Assembly: GCF_013459645.1 (NCBI RefSeq)
Contig: NZ_CP054861.1
Location: 2,840,001-2,904,000, forward strand
Length of the DNA: 64,000 nt
Source of the DNA: Martelella sp. NC20
GTDB lineage: Bacteria > Pseudomonadota > Alphaproteobacteria > Rhizobiales > Rhizobiaceae
Reading direction: 5' to 3'
Under the pieces are notes generated by a model that saw only the letters and a program-made list of their open reading frames with translations, did not search any database and was not told the DNA's origin. Below are positions 1 through 9,913 of this stretch, piece after piece (position 1 is the first letter of the stretch; every line of letters starts with the position of its first letter). Position numbers and translations under genes: made by a program.

Positions 1-103
1 AAAGCTGGAACGGCGGCACATCGCCGGAGGCCGCCGTAAACAGCGCCAGGAACGACCACATCAGCACGGCGGAAAACCCGATCAGGGTGGCGCGCATATT
101 CAT
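1..103 (-). CDS. DMT (EamA-type) exporter, N-terminal fragment
   Basis: This is the first 34 codons of a leftward gene that runs off the left edge. The translation begins MNMRATLIGFSAVLMWS and continues into a hydrophobic helix. An N-terminus of this kind (a short basic start, then a helix with a central W) is typical of drug/metabolite transporter proteins of the EamA/YddG type, which export amino acids or metabolites across the inner membrane. It starts 4 nt after the stop of the DUF3108 gene, so the two are probably co-transcribed. A second in-frame ATG lies two codons in. The substrate cannot be inferred from so short a piece. Confidence 0.55.
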   Translation of the reverse strand, partial: MNMRATLIGFSAVLMWSFLALFTAASGDVPPFQL

Positions 104-107
104 CGTG

Positions 108-887
108 CTAGCGGGGAAGGCCGAATTTGGAGGCGTAGATCGTCAGCCTGCCGATCTTGAGCGGGATATGGGCCATGACCGGCGCGAACACGTTCAGTTC
201 CTCGTTGTAAGCGAACCAGACGACGAGTTCGCGGGAATTGGCGAGGTATTCGATATCCTCATCCTTGCGCTCATAGCCTGCGACCGGACGAAACCGGATC
301 GCGCAGCCGATCGCCCGCCCGGAAAAGCCTTTTGTGGAAAACGGCCGGTTTCCCGCCGAGGCCATCTCGAGCTCCAGCCGGGTCTCGCCGTCGAAGATCG
401 AGATCGTGGTGGCGCAGGGGTTCTTGGAGGGCGGCAGCAGCAGCGCCGAGACCGGATCGATCACATCGCGCAGGTGTTTGGATTTCACCTCGACCCAGTT
501 CTCTCCGCGCGGACCCGGATCGGGCTCGATGCTTGAACTCGTTACCCGCTTGTTTGTAAAGGTGGCGGCGTAATCGCGGGCATAGTCGCCATCGCGATAT
601 ATGAGCTGGAACTCCCGCGTTTCCGGCTTTCCGTTCTTCCACAATCCGTCGGCATCGACCTTCACGGCGATCGAGGTGAACAGGCTGCCGATTCCCGCCG
701 CCTCGATATCGGCATTGATGTTGTATTTGTCGTCGGCGACCGTGGTGTTGAACACGGCGTCGGCGATCTTGATGCCGGAAAACGACAGCGTGTAGACGGT
801 CTGCTGCTTGATATCCTCGGCATGAACGGTAGGGGCTGTCAGCAATGCCGCGGCAATTCCAAGCGCCTGAAGAAATTTAACTGCCAT
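108..887 (-). CDS. DUF3108 domain-containing periplasmic protein
   Basis: 259 residues. An N-terminal signal peptide ends at about residue 23 (ALLTAPTVHA), so the protein is exported. The remainder, with phrases such as YTLSFSGIKIAD and FDGETRLELEM, matches the DUF3108 family. That family consists of beta-rich periplasmic proteins of unknown biochemical role, often found next to rpmB in Rhizobiales, as here, where the genes diverge. It is followed 4 nt later by an EamA-type transporter in the same direction. No catalytic motif is visible. The family call is fairly sure and the function is unknown. Confidence 0.8.
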   Translation of the reverse strand: MAVKFLQALGIAAALLTAPTVHAEDIKQQTVYTLSFSGIKIADAVFNTTVADDKYNINADIEAAGIGSLFTSIAVKVDADGLWKNGKPETREFQLIYRDGDYARDYAATFTNKRVTSSSIEPDPGPRGENWVEVKSKHLRDVIDPVSALLLPPSKNPCATTISIFDGETRLELEMASAGNRPFSTKGFSGRAIGCAIRFRPVAGYERKDEDIEYLANSRELVVWFAYNEELNVFAPVMAHIPLKIGRLTIYASKFGLPR

Positions 888-993
888 CCTGCATCCGTCC
901 GTTGAAGTTTCGATTACCCCCGTTTATGTCGCAGCTGGCCTCAAAAAAACAGCGGTAAATTTTTTGCCACCGGCGAAAAACCGGCAAATCGCC

Positions 994-1022
994 TTGACCT
1001 TTGATGAGTGCGAGATTATAGA
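994..1022 (+). promoter_or_regulatory. Sigma-70 type promoter of rpmB
   Basis: A TTGACC -35 hexamer (994-999) and a TATAGA -10 hexamer (1017-1022) are separated by exactly 17 nt. They lie about 90 nt upstream of the rpmB start and point toward it. This is the best housekeeping-type promoter I saw in the window, as expected for a ribosomal protein gene. Confidence 0.65.
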
Positions 1023-1112
1023 ACCGCAACTTTCCAATAGCCGCCAATTGGATCGCGGGGCGTGGCTGTCCCGTTGAGAGCCTTGGCCCAATGAAGAATA
1101 ATAGGTGAAACC

Positions 1113-1409
1113 ATGTCCCGCATGTGTGAATTGACTGGCAAGGGCGTGATGTCCGGCAACAATGTAAGCCATGCCAACAACAAGACCCGCCGCAAGTTTC
1201 TTCCCAATCTGTGCCGGGTAACCCTGATGTCGGAAGCAACCGGCATGAGCTATCGCCTGCGTGTTTCGGCAGCTGCTCTGCGCTCCGTTGAACATCGCGG
1301 CGGTCTCGACGCATTCCTGCTGAAGTCGGGCGAACGCGAACTTTCGCCGCGCGCCCGCCTTCTGCGCAAGGAAATCATCAAGAAGACGGCCGAACAGGCC
1401 GCTGCCTGA
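1113..1409 (+). CDS. rpmB: 50S ribosomal protein L28
   Basis: 98 residues, the usual alphaproteobacterial length. The start [27 protein letters not shown] is the L28 signature, and a basic C-terminal helix follows. L28 is a component of the large ribosomal subunit. The start is ATG preceded by a weak AGGTG. The gene has its own promoter upstream and a clear rho-independent terminator downstream, so it is probably monocistronic. It diverges from the DUF3108 gene. Confidence 0.97.
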   Translation: MSRMCELTGKGVMSGNNVSHANNKTRRKFLPNLCRVTLMSEATGMSYRLRVSAAALRSVEHRGGLDAFLLKSGERELSPRARLLRKEIIKKTAEQAAA

Positions 1410-1432
1410 TTTCAGGCATTCTGACTAAACTG

Positions 1433-1466
1433 GAGAGCCTTGCCGCCAGCCGGTAGGGCTCTCTTT
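1433..1466 (+). terminator. Rho-independent terminator after rpmB
   Basis: GAGAGCC (1433-1439) pairs with GGCTCTC (1457-1463). The stem extends inward through TGCCG/CGGTA with two G-U pairs, encloses a short loop, and is followed by TTTATT. It lies 24 nt after the rpmB stop and separates it from the transporter gene. Confidence 0.8.
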
Positions 1467-1479
1467 ATTCGTTCTCCAA

Positions 1480-1509
1480 CTGGTGGCATCACCCAGGATA
1501 AAAAAATGC
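1480..1509 (+). promoter_or_regulatory. Candidate preQ1-I riboswitch overlapping the start codon
   Basis: An H-type pseudoknot can be drawn directly in front of the queuosine-precursor transporter. P1 pairs CTGG (1480-1483) with CCAG (1493-1496). P2 pairs GCAT (1486-1489) with ATGC (1506-1509), which contains the transporter start codon. The cytosine just before the 3' arm of P1 (1492) sits where class I preQ1 riboswitches hold the ligand-pairing C. The stretch ACCC-NNN-ATAAAAAA (1491-1505) matches the known A-rich tail. P1 is one pair shorter and the loop is more compact than in the Bacillus example. Ligand binding would hide the start codon and switch translation off. The structure is seen in the sequence; the riboswitch identity is inferred from structure plus gene context. 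Confidence 0.6.
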
Positions 1510-2138
1510 GTCAGACGCAAACCGTGCTCGTTTACAGCCTGCTGATGGCAGGCGTCGTCCTTCTTTCCAACATTCTCGTCCAGTATCCGGTTTCGGGAAC
1601 GCTTTACGGCATCTCGCTCGCCGACCTTCTGACCTGGGGCGCGTTTACCTATCCGCTCGCCTTCCTGGTCAACGACCTCACCAATCGCCAGTTCGGACCG
1701 TCGGCCGCCCGCAAAGTGGTGGTCGCGGGCTTCGTCGTCGGCGTCGCCTTCTCGTTCTACGCCTCGGCGCCGCGGATCGCGATCGCCTCGGGCACGGCGT
1801 TTCTGGTCGGCCAGTTCCTCGATATCTCGGTCTTCAACCGGCTGCGCCGCCAGACATGGTGGAAGGCGCCGCTTGCCGGTTCGCTGTTCGGCTCGGTGCT
1901 CGACACGGTGCTGTTCTTCTCGATCAGCTTCGCCGCCGTCTTCGCCTTCATCGGGCCGAACGACGATTTCGCGCTCGGCATGGCGCCGCTCTTCGGCGTG
2001 TTTTCGCTCGACGTGCCGCGCTGGATCTCCTGGGCGCTCGGCGATCTCTCGGTCAAGCTCGCCTTCAGCCTGATCATGCTGCTGCCCTATGCGGCGCTGA
2101 TTTCATGGCTGCGGCCGATGCGCACGGTCAACGGATAG
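1506..2138 (+). CDS. yhhQ: Queuosine precursor transporter (VUT/YhhQ family)
   Basis: 210 residues, hydrophobic, with about six membrane segments. The text VLLSNILVQYPV near the N-terminus and FTYPLAFLVNDLTNRQFGP around residues 50-70 are hallmarks of the VUT/YhhQ family of inner-membrane proteins that import queuosine precursors (preQ0/preQ1) for tRNA modification. I chose the ATG at 1506, not the upstream extension. The membrane domain begins directly after it, and AGGA lies 8 nt before it. The 3' end overlaps the convergent oxidoreductase gene by 11 nt. The preQ1-I-like element over its start fits the role. Confidence 0.88.
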   Translation: MRQTQTVLVYSLLMAGVVLLSNILVQYPVSGTLYGISLADLLTWGAFTYPLAFLVNDLTNRQFGPSAARKVVVAGFVVGVAFSFYASAPRIAIASGTAFLVGQFLDISVFNRLRRQTWWKAPLAGSLFGSVLDTVLFFSISFAAVFAFIGPNDDFALGMAPLFGVFSLDVPRWISWALGDLSVKLAFSLIMLLPYAALISWLRPMRTVNG

Positions 2139-3561
2139 CAGCCGATACCGATTCGCGCGCGCCGTTTTCCACGATGCTGTCGTAAGCCTTGAGGATTTCG
2201 GCGCGGAAGGCGGCGTGGTTGGCGAGATCGCTTTCGAAGATCGTGTCGATGGTGATCAGGCCGTCGACCAGCGCCTCGCCGTCGCGTTCGCGCGCGATCG
2301 CCAGCAAATCGGCGGAAAGCGGGTCGGTGAGCGTGCCGCCATCCGTCGCCGTCACCTTCACCAGCCGCATCCAGCCCGCCACGCCAAGCGCCAGAAGCGG
2401 AAAGGGCCGGCCGGCCTCGATATTGTCCTCGATCGAATGAAGCAGGCGCTGCGGCAGTTTCTGGCTGGTGTCCCAGGCGATCTGCGCGGTGCGGTGTTTC
2501 AGCTTCGGGTTGGCGAAGCGGGCGATCAGGTCGTCGGCATAGGCCTCGATGTCGAGCCCTTCGATTGCCGGAAGCGTCGGGCGCTGTTCGTCAAGCATCA
2601 GGCTTCGGGCGGCCTTGCGGAACACCGGGTCGGCCATGCAGGCATCGACCGTCTCCAGCCCGGCAAGGCTTCCGAGCATCGCCAGGAACGTATGCGCCCC
2701 GTTCAGCATTCTGAGCTTCATCATCTCGAACGGGCGCACGTCGTCGGTCAGCATCGCTCCGCCCTCGGCATAGGGCGGGCGTCCGGCGGCGAAATCATCC
2801 TCGACCACCCATTGGCGGAAGGGCTCGCAGACGATGCCGTTGTCATCCGCCTTGCCGCCATTGATCTCCTTCAGCAGCGCCCGACCCTCGCCGTCGAGCG
2901 CCGGCACCACCCGGTCGACCATGGTGCCGGGGAAGGTGACATTGGCGTCGATCCAGTCGGCGAGCCTGCCGTCACGATGATGGGCGAAGGCCAGCACGGC
3001 GGCGCGCACCAGCCTGCCATTGTCGGGCTGGTTGTCGCAGGAAAGCACGGTGAGACCGGAGAGGCCCGCGTTCCGGCGGCGCGAAAGCCCCGCGACGATG
3101 ACGCCGATCGCGGTTTTGGGCTTGTCGGGGTTTTCGAGATCGGCGCGGATACCCGGATGGTCGAGATCGAGCCTGCCATTGCGGCAGCAATAGCCCTTTT
3201 CCGTGATCGTCAGGCTGATGACGGAGAGCGGTTCGGAGGCAATCAGGTCGAGCAGCGAATCAATGCCGTCGCGGCCCGGATGGCAGGTGCCGACGACCAC
3301 GGCGATCTCGCGCGCGGTCACGCTGTCGCCGTCGATCTCGGCCACCAGATAGCGCCGCCCGGCGTCATCGAGCGCCGACAGTTCCGCGGCGCCGGAGTTC
3401 AGGCGGCAGGCCACCACGCCCCAATCGCCGCCGGCCGCGTTCAGGCCTTCCTGGAGATAGACCATCAGATGGGCGCGGGCAAAGGCGCCGAAGCCGATAT
3501 GGAGGATGCGCGGGCGCAGCGCCGCCGGGTCGAAATTGGCGCGGATGACGGTCTCTTGCAT
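2128..3561 (-). CDS. Mannitol dehydrogenase/fructuronate reductase family oxidoreductase
   Basis: 477 residues, close to the usual 480-490 of the family. The family comprises NAD-dependent polyol and aldonate dehydrogenases such as mannitol dehydrogenase, fructuronate reductase UxuB and arabinitol dehydrogenase. The N-terminal Rossmann region shows HIGFGAFARAHLMVYLQ. Further family motifs are TITEKGY, LSCDNQPDNG and FPGTMVDRVVP, followed by the all-helical C-terminal domain. It acts in the cytoplasm on a hexitol or keto-uronate; the sequence alone does not settle which. It is not in an obvious sugar operon: it converges on the VUT gene and diverges from amyA. Confidence 0.85.
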   Translation of the reverse strand: MQETVIRANFDPAALRPRILHIGFGAFARAHLMVYLQEGLNAAGGDWGVVACRLNSGAAELSALDDAGRRYLVAEIDGDSVTAREIAVVVGTCHPGRDGIDSLLDLIASEPLSVISLTITEKGYCCRNGRLDLDHPGIRADLENPDKPKTAIGVIVAGLSRRRNAGLSGLTVLSCDNQPDNGRLVRAAVLAFAHHRDGRLADWIDANVTFPGTMVDRVVPALDGEGRALLKEINGGKADDNGIVCEPFRQWVVEDDFAAGRPPYAEGGAMLTDDVRPFEMMKLRMLNGAHTFLAMLGSLAGLETVDACMADPVFRKAARSLMLDEQRPTLPAIEGLDIEAYADDLIARFANPKLKHRTAQIAWDTSQKLPQRLLHSIEDNIEAGRPFPLLALGVAGWMRLVKVTATDGGTLTDPLSADLLAIARERDGEALVDGLITIDTIFESDLANHAAFRAEILKAYDSIVENGARESVSAAIR

Positions 3562-3747
3562 CGGTTTTCCTCGTGAACGCCTGTTGGTGTTTCCGAAAGC
3601 TTATCGTGGCGGGCAGCGGTGACGGTCAAGTCCTGTTTGCATGTCAGCGGCGATTGACCCAGAATGGGGCGCGCGCGACGGCAGGGAACTTTACCGGATA
3701 CGAATCGTTTCTGAGCGCTACCCCACTCCGAATTCAGCGAGGGCACA

Positions 3748-5235
3748 TTGGCCGGACGCGTTCTTCTTCAGTTTTTCCATTGGTATTATCCGGACGGCGG
3801 CAAGCTCTGGAACGAGATTGCCGAAAAAGCCGCAAGTTTCGCCGAGATCGGCGTGACCGACGTCTGGCTGCCGCCGGCCTACAAGGGGTCCGCCGGCGGC
3901 TATTCGGTCGGCTACGACAGCTATGACCTGTTCGATCTCGGCGAGTTCGACCAGAAGGGCTCCGTGGCCACCAAATACGGCGATCGCGGCCAGTTCGAGG
4001 CCGCCTGTCGGGCGCTCGCCGACCATGGTATCGGCGCCATCCACGATGTGGTGTTCAACCACAAGATGGGCGGCGACGAGCGGGAGGCGGTCAAGGTGCG
4101 CCGCGCAAACCCCGACGAGCGCAACGAAATCGAGGACGAAGCCTTCGATACCCACGCCTATACCCGTTTCACCTTTCCGGGCCGCCAGGGCAAATATTCC
4201 GAATTCATCTGGAGCCAGAAGTGCTTTACCGGCGTCGATTACATCGAGGACCCGACCGACACCGGCGTCTTCCGTCTCGTCAACGAATATGGCGAGGGCG
4301 AATGGCATGACGAGGTCGACGACGAGCTTGGCAATTATGACTACCTGATCGGCTCCGATGTCGAATTCCGCAACCGCGCGGTCTATGAAGAGCTGAACTA
4401 CTGGGGTCGCTGGTTTTCAGAACAGGTGCCCGTCGCCGGTTTCCGGCTCGATGCCGCCAAGCATATCCCGGCATGGTTCTTCCGCGACTGGATCGGCCAC
4501 ATGCGCGAAAATGTGAAGGAAGACCTGTTCGTCGTCGCCGAATACTGGCATCCCGATATCGGCGCACTGGACAATTACCTGAACCTCGTGGATCGCCAGC
4601 TCCTGCTGTTCGACGTCGCCCTGCATCATCGCTTCCACGAGGCCTCGACCAGCGGTGGCTCCTTCGACATGCGTTCGATCTTTGACGGTTCGCTGGTGTC
4701 GGAACAGCCCGAACATGCGGTCACGCTGGTCGAAAATCACGATACCCAGCCGCTGCAATCGCTGGAAGCCGCTGTCGAGCCATGGTTCAAGCCGCTCGCC
4801 TACGCCCTGATCCTGATGCGCGAGCAGGGCGTGCCGAGCATATTCTATGCCGATCTTTACGGGGCGGAATATCGCGACAAGGGCGGCGACGACGAAGATT
4901 ACGACATCGTGATGCCGAAGATTGAATGCCTGCCGGGGCTGATTGCCGCCCGCAGTCGATTCGCCAATGGCGGCCAGACCGACATTTTCGACGATCCCCA
5001 TTGCCTGGCGATCGTGCGCCACGGAACCGATGAGGCGCCGGGTTCGGTGACGGTGCTGACCAATGGCGGCGAAACCGCCAAGGCGATCGACCTCGGAGAG
5101 GGGCACAAGGGCGCGACCTTCCGCGATTTCCTCGGCCATCGCGAGGAGACGGTGCCCGCCGACGAACACGGCAGGGCGAGGTTTCCGGTCAATGGCGGCA
5201 GCGTGAGCGTGTGGGTGCGCGAAGACAGTCTGTAG
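3748..5235 (+). CDS. amyA: Cytoplasmic alpha-amylase (GH13_5)
   Basis: 495 residues, the same length as Escherichia coli AmyA and strongly similar to it throughout, with no signal peptide. It hydrolyses internal alpha-1,4 bonds of maltodextrin or glycogen in the cytoplasm. GH13 motifs in order: DVVFNH at 100-105, GFRLDAAKH with the nucleophile Asp at 235, VVAEYW with the acid/base Glu at 265, and ENHD with Asp at 332. The beta-sandwich C-terminal domain ends in GGSVSVWV. I use the TTG at 3748, preceded by GCGAGGG; this N-terminus aligns with AmyA (LLQFFHWYYP). The gene stands alone between a divergent oxidoreductase and a convergent esterase-like gene. Confidence 0.93.
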   Translation: MAGRVLLQFFHWYYPDGGKLWNEIAEKAASFAEIGVTDVWLPPAYKGSAGGYSVGYDSYDLFDLGEFDQKGSVATKYGDRGQFEAACRALADHGIGAIHDVVFNHKMGGDEREAVKVRRANPDERNEIEDEAFDTHAYTRFTFPGRQGKYSEFIWSQKCFTGVDYIEDPTDTGVFRLVNEYGEGEWHDEVDDELGNYDYLIGSDVEFRNRAVYEELNYWGRWFSEQVPVAGFRLDAAKHIPAWFFRDWIGHMRENVKEDLFVVAEYWHPDIGALDNYLNLVDRQLLLFDVALHHRFHEASTSGGSFDMRSIFDGSLVSEQPEHAVTLVENHDTQPLQSLEAAVEPWFKPLAYALILMREQGVPSIFYADLYGAEYRDKGGDDEDYDIVMPKIECLPGLIAARSRFANGGQTDIFDDPHCLAIVRHGTDEAPGSVTVLTNGGETAKAIDLGEGHKGATFRDFLGHREETVPADEHGRARFPVNGGSVSVWVREDSL

Positions 5236-5259
5236 GCCCGACCTGATAGGACGGAAATC

Positions 5260-6198
5260 CTATTTCGCCAGCCGGAACTCCAGCATCAGCGTTTCCTGCA
5301 GCATCGAGTCATTGTCATCCGAGACGATGATCAGATGGAGGCTGCCGTCGGGCATGGGAACAATGTCCAGGCCTTCCATATTGTCGATCCGGTTCGCGCC
5401 GCTCGCCTGCATGACGACCGACCCGTCGACCACAGCGCCGGGACGGATATCGTCGGCGGCAATGCGGCGGATGCGCATGCCGATGCCGGCCAGAAGCGAA
5501 AACCGCCGTTCCAGCAGCAGCAGGTCGCCATCCGGCAGGAAGGCGGCGTCGGTGACGTCGAAGTCCTGTCGCTTCACCACCTTGAAAATACCCGTGTCGG
5601 GGCCGGAGATGGTCGCGGCGAACAGGTTGCCGTCGGCATCGACGCTCTTTTCGGTGATCACCACCGTGCGGCCCTCGGCATTCGTCGCCAGCGCCTCGAG
5701 GCTGCCATTGGCGCGCAGCTCCGAGACCGGGATCAGGAAATTTGGGCCGGGCTTCGCGGTCGCGCTGTCGTGGCCTTGCAGCGGATACTGATCGATCCGG
5801 TGCTTGCCCTCGAAACCGACAAGTATCCGGTCGCCCTTGATGGTCATGCTCTCGGCATCCATGGCGGCTTTTTCGGCGTGGACGCCCCTGGTGTTCTTCA
5901 TCGGCGTCACGGTTACGTCGGCAACGCCGGAGAGCCGGCCCGCGCGATCTCGCTCGATGTTGCCGTCGATCCAGTGGCCGTCATCGGCCACCGCGATGAA
6001 GCGTTGGCCGCCGGGCAGGAAACGGATCGAAGACATCGAATGAAGGCCGGAAAGCCTGAGGCCGCCGACGAATTCCAGCTGACCGAAGCGGGTTATCGCC
6101 GGATCACTGGCGAAGTTTTCGATCCGCGTGACGGAGACATCCGCAGCCGAGGCATGCGCGCTAAACAGCGTCAGGGCAAGCAGGAGGGCGCGTATCAT
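5260..6198 (-). CDS. Esterase-like activity of phytase family protein
   Basis: 312 residues with a clean signal peptide ([14 protein letters not shown]), so periplasmic. The body ([54 protein letters not shown]) matches the PF13449 esterase-like/phytase-like beta-propeller family. These proteins are predicted phosphoesterases with little experimental data. The start ATG overlaps the stop of cobT by 4 nt, so it is translationally coupled to the cobaltochelatase operon. That arrangement is common in Rhizobiales and does not by itself imply a role in cobalamin synthesis. Confidence 0.82.
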   Translation of the reverse strand: MIRALLLALTLFSAHASAADVSVTRIENFASDPAITRFGQLEFVGGLRLSGLHSMSSIRFLPGGQRFIAVADDGHWIDGNIERDRAGRLSGVADVTVTPMKNTRGVHAEKAAMDAESMTIKGDRILVGFEGKHRIDQYPLQGHDSATAKPGPNFLIPVSELRANGSLEALATNAEGRTVVITEKSVDADGNLFAATISGPDTGIFKVVKRQDFDVTDAAFLPDGDLLLLERRFSLLAGIGMRIRRIAADDIRPGAVVDGSVVMQASGANRIDNMEGLDIVPMPDGSLHLIIVSDDNDSMLQETLMLEFRLAK

Positions 6199-8093
6199 CG
6201 ACCGCGGCGGCGCTTCGGCGCTTCGGCCGCCTGTTCCTCGAACAGACCCGCAAGCTGATCGGTCATCGCGCCGGCCAGTTCGTCGGCGTCGACGATGGTG
6301 ACGGCGCGGCGGTAATAGCGGGTGACGTCGTGGCCGATGCCGATTGCCAGCAGTTCCACCGGCGAGCGAGTTTCGATATGCTCGATCACCGCGCGCAGAT
6401 GCTTCTCCAGGAAATTGCCGGGATTGACCGACAGCGTCGAATCATCGACCGGCGCGCCGTCTGAGATCATCATCAGGATGCGGCGCTGTTCGGGCCTTGC
6501 CATCAGCCGGTCATGGGCCCAGATCAGCGCCTCGCCGTCGATGTTTTCCTTGAGCAGCCCCTCGCGCATCATCAGGCCGAGATTGGCGCGCGCGCGCCGC
6601 CAGGGGCTGTCGGCGGATTTGTAGATGATGTGGCGCAGATCGTTGAGCCGGCCGGGTGCCGCGGGCTTGCCCGCTTCGAGCCATTTTTCGCGCGATTGCC
6701 CGCCCTTCCAGGCCTTGGTGGTAAAGCCCAGGATCTCGACCTTGACGCCGCAGCGCTCCAGCGTGCGCGCCAGAATATCGCCGCAGGTGGCCGCGACCGT
6801 GATCGGGCGGCCGCGCATCGAGCCGGAATTGTCGATCAGCAGCGACACCACGGTGTCGCGGAACTGGGTGTCGCGCTCCATCTTGAAGGACAACGGCTGC
6901 ATCGGGTCGATGACCATGCGCACCAGCCGGGCGGTATCGAGGTAGCCTTCCTCGAGATCGAAATCCCAGGACCGGTTCTGCTTCGCCATCAGCCGGCGCT
7001 GCATCCGGTTGGCAAGGCGGCCGACCGCGCCCTGAAGATGGGCGAGCTGCTTGTCGAGATGGGCGCGCAGGCGCGCCAGTTCCTCGGCGTCGCACAATTC
7101 CTCGGCGGTGATTTCCTCGTCGAATTCGGTCGAAAACACGCGGTAGTCGATCTTTTCGTTGAAATCGTCGAAGGCGGTGTTGGGGCGCTTGGTCTCGCCG
7201 GCGACCTCGGAATCCGGATCGGCCTCGTCGTCGAGATCGGTATCGGCCACTTCCGCGCCGTCGAGTTCGCCCTGGTCCATCTCCTCATCGGCGCTGTCGC
7301 TGTCATCGGCGGAGGCGGAATCCTCGCCGGCTTCCTCCTGCATCTGCTCGTCGTTTTCGCGTTCGGAACGCGGCTGTTCGTCGTCGGAGAGGTTTTCCTC
7401 CTCGTCGTCGTTTTCGAGATCGTCGCCGGCGTAGTCATCGGCCATTTCCATCGACGACAGCATCGAGCGGATAACCCGGGCAAAGGCGTCCTGATCGTCG
7501 ATCGAGCCTTGCAGCCGGTCAAGATCGACGGCGGCCTTGTCCTCGATGAACTCCCGCCAGAAATCGAGCACCTGTCCGGCCGAATCCGGCGGCTTTTCGC
7601 CTGTCAGCTTTTCGCGCACCAGCATGGCGACCGCCTCGGAAACCGGTGCGTCCTCCTTGCGGTCGATGGCGGCGAAATTGGCCTTTTCATATTTCTCGGC
7701 ATGCATGGCGGCAAGGTTCTTCGCCATGCCGGGCATGCGTTTTGCGCCGATCGAATCGATCCGCGCCTGTTCGACGGCGTCGAAAATCGCCTGCGCCTCG
7801 GTGCCGCCGGGCGACATATGCGCATGGGTCACCGGATTGTGGCAGGCCATCCTGAGCGCCATCGAATCGCCAAGCCCGCGCACCACGGCAAGTTCCTCGG
7901 GCGTCGGGCGCTTGGAGAATTCCGGCAGCCGGATCTGGTTGCCGCTCATCCCCGGCCGGTCGCGCGAAAACACGACCTCGGCCTCCCGCTCTCCGGAGAT
8001 CGCGCGCACGCAGCCGGAAACGGCGCGATGCAGCGGCTCCAGATCGACCGGTGCATACGGGTTGGATTTTCGGTTGTCGCCGGGACCGGCCAT
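6195..8093 (-). CDS. cobT: Aerobic cobaltochelatase subunit CobT
   Basis: 632 residues, typical for CobT. With CobN and CobS it forms the ATP-dependent chelatase that inserts Co2+ into hydrogenobyrinic acid a,c-diamide in aerobic cobalamin synthesis. The N-terminal half is helical. Residues about 215-310 are a very acidic linker (runs of E and D). The C-terminal third is a von Willebrand A domain whose MIDAS motif is visible as [11 protein letters not shown], with a second conserved segment [10 protein letters not shown]. It lies 10 nt downstream of cobS, its ATPase partner. CobN is not in the window. Confidence 0.96.
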   Translation of the reverse strand: MAGPGDNRKSNPYAPVDLEPLHRAVSGCVRAISGEREAEVVFSRDRPGMSGNQIRLPEFSKRPTPEELAVVRGLGDSMALRMACHNPVTHAHMSPGGTEAQAIFDAVEQARIDSIGAKRMPGMAKNLAAMHAEKYEKANFAAIDRKEDAPVSEAVAMLVREKLTGEKPPDSAGQVLDFWREFIEDKAAVDLDRLQGSIDDQDAFARVIRSMLSSMEMADDYAGDDLENDDEEENLSDDEQPRSERENDEQMQEEAGEDSASADDSDSADEEMDQGELDGAEVADTDLDDEADPDSEVAGETKRPNTAFDDFNEKIDYRVFSTEFDEEITAEELCDAEELARLRAHLDKQLAHLQGAVGRLANRMQRRLMAKQNRSWDFDLEEGYLDTARLVRMVIDPMQPLSFKMERDTQFRDTVVSLLIDNSGSMRGRPITVAATCGDILARTLERCGVKVEILGFTTKAWKGGQSREKWLEAGKPAAPGRLNDLRHIIYKSADSPWRRARANLGLMMREGLLKENIDGEALIWAHDRLMARPEQRRILMMISDGAPVDDSTLSVNPGNFLEKHLRAVIEHIETRSPVELLAIGIGHDVTRYYRRAVTIVDADELAGAMTDQLAGLFEEQAAEAPKRRRGR

Positions 8094-8103
8094 GAAAATT
8101 TCC

Positions 8104-9096
8104 TCAGGCGCTGATCACGACGTTGGCGGCACTTTCCTTCAGCTCCTCGCCGAAGGCGCGCTGATACTGCTCGGCCACCAGCGTGCGCTCCAGCTCGTCG
8201 CACTTGTTGAGGAAGGTGACGCGGAAGGCGAAGCCGACATTGCCGAAGATCTCGGTGTTCTCGGCCCAGTTGATCACCGTGCGCGGGCTCATCACCGTCG
8301 AAAGATCGCCGTTGACGAAGGCCGAACGGGTGAGGTCGGCAACGCGCACCATGTTGGAGACGGTCTCGCGACCCTCGGGGGTCTTGGCGAAGCTCTTGAC
8401 CTTGGCGAGGATGATGTTCACCTCCTGCTCATGCGGCAGGTAGTTGAGCGTGGTGACCAGCGACCAGCGGTCCATCTGGGCCTGGTTGATCTGCTGGGTG
8501 CCGTGATAAAGCCCGGTGGTGTCGCCAAGGCCGACCGTGTTGGCGGTCGCAAACAGGCGGAAGGCCGGGTGGGGGCTGATCACGCGGCTCTGGTCGAGCA
8601 GCGTCAGCCGGCCCGAGGATTCCAGAACGCGCTGGATCACGAACATCACGTCCGGCCGGCCGGCGTCATATTCGTCGAAGACGAGCGCGACATTGTGCTG
8701 ATAGGCCCAGGGCAGGATGCCGTCCTTGAACTCGGTGACCTGCAGCCCGTCCTTGACCACGATCGCATCCTTGCCGACGAGATCGATACGGCTGACATGG
8801 CTGTCGAGGTTGACGCGCACGCACGGCCATTTCAGGCGGGCGGCGACCTGTTCGATATGGGTGGACTTGCCGGTGCCGTGATAGCCGGAAACCATCACGC
8901 GGCGGTTATGGGCAAAGCCCGCGAGAATGGCGAGCGTGGTGTCGCGATCGAACAGGTAATCGGGATCGAGGTCGGGAACGTAAGGGTCATCGGTCGAATA
9001 GGCCGGGACTTTCAGGTCGACATCGAGGCCGAAGGTTTCACGAACCGAGACGGTGATGTCCGGCAGGTTCGAGTAGTCAAGATCGATCTTGCTCAT
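8104..9096 (-). CDS. cobS: Aerobic cobaltochelatase subunit CobS (AAA+ ATPase)
   Basis: 330 residues. CobS is the AAA+ motor of the CobNST cobaltochelatase. The Walker A motif GYHGTGKST is at 71-79. A Walker B-like [14 protein letters not shown] and a sensor region ([16 protein letters not shown]) follow. The N-terminus [14 protein letters not shown] is the conserved CobS start. Two adjacent ATGs exist (9099 and 9096); the second is better spaced from the GGAG upstream. It precedes cobT by 10 nt in one operon and follows the J-domain gene. Confidence 0.96.
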   Translation of the reverse strand: MSKIDLDYSNLPDITVSVRETFGLDVDLKVPAYSTDDPYVPDLDPDYLFDRDTTLAILAGFAHNRRVMVSGYHGTGKSTHIEQVAARLKWPCVRVNLDSHVSRIDLVGKDAIVVKDGLQVTEFKDGILPWAYQHNVALVFDEYDAGRPDVMFVIQRVLESSGRLTLLDQSRVISPHPAFRLFATANTVGLGDTTGLYHGTQQINQAQMDRWSLVTTLNYLPHEQEVNIILAKVKSFAKTPEGRETVSNMVRVADLTRSAFVNGDLSTVMSPRTVINWAENTEIFGNVGFAFRVTFLNKCDELERTLVAEQYQRAFGEELKESAANVVISA

Positions 9097-9166
9097 CATT
9101 TCTCCAGCGCGGCTCCTGGGAAAAAGCCGCTCAACGGTCTTTTATCTGCTTTTGATAGAAGTGTTC

Positions 9167-9805
9167 CTAGCAGAAGCCGGCCTGCTTTAACAATTGGTAT
9201 GCCTGCACCACGGCACGAAAAGTTTCCTCCGAGCCGCGATCGCCGCCATTGGCATCCGGGTGATGCTTCTTGACCAGCATTTTGTATTGCTTCTTGATAT
9301 CGTCGGAGGTGGCCGTCGCGGTCAGATTCAGCGTGTCGAAGGCCTTGGCTTCGAGCGTCTTCAGCTTGCGCTCGCGCTTCGGCCGTAGCGGCCGGCCATC
9401 CTTGCCGTCGTTGACGAAACCGAACGGGTCGCGCAGGCGCGCCGCCGAAGCGGCATTGCCGGCTTTCTTCGAGCCATGGAAGGGCGTCTTGCGGGTATCG
9501 CCGTTGACGCCGACGGTCCATGTCGGCCGGTGGCCGGTGAGCGCCTCCTTCTGGTAGCGCGCGATATCGCTGTCGGACAGGCCCTCGAAATAATTATAGC
9601 CCTTGTTGTAGGTTTTCACATGCTCGAAGCAGAACAGGAAAAACTGGCCTTCGGCATTGCGGCCGACAGGGGCCTTGTGCTTTCCGGGCTTGTGGCAGCC
9701 GTCCCACTGGCACTCGGGCACAGTGGTCTCCTGCTCTGGCTTTGCCGAGGCGGGACCCTTGCGCTTGGTGCGGAGGCGGTCGAAATATTTGGAATCGAGA
9801 TTCAT
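9167..9805 (-). CDS. J-domain (DnaJ-like) protein
   Basis: 212 residues. The C-terminal 60 residues form a J domain: FDTLNLTATATSDDIKKQYKML, then the HPD tripeptide in KKHHPDANGGD, which stimulates DnaK-type ATPases. The N-terminal half contains a Cys pair (CQWDGCHKPGKHKAP) and a conserved rhizobial segment of unknown role, FCFEHVKTYNKGYNYFEGLSD split across two helices. It lies upstream of cobS in the same direction and diverges from the BolA gene, a block conserved in many Rhizobiales. It is presumably a specialised Hsp40 co-chaperone; the client is unknown. Confidence 0.9.
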   Translation of the reverse strand: MNLDSKYFDRLRTKRKGPASAKPEQETTVPECQWDGCHKPGKHKAPVGRNAEGQFFLFCFEHVKTYNKGYNYFEGLSDSDIARYQKEALTGHRPTWTVGVNGDTRKTPFHGSKKAGNAASAARLRDPFGFVNDGKDGRPLRPKRERKLKTLEAKAFDTLNLTATATSDDIKKQYKMLVKKHHPDANGGDRGSEETFRAVVQAYQLLKQAGFC

Positions 9806-9913
9806 GACGCTTGATTATGACCTTACGTTCCCGCCACAACAAGAATTGACAACGGGGTTTGTTACAGGCTTTCTGGACTGTTACCGCTTCAGCCGCAAAT
9901 GAGGAGCAGATCG

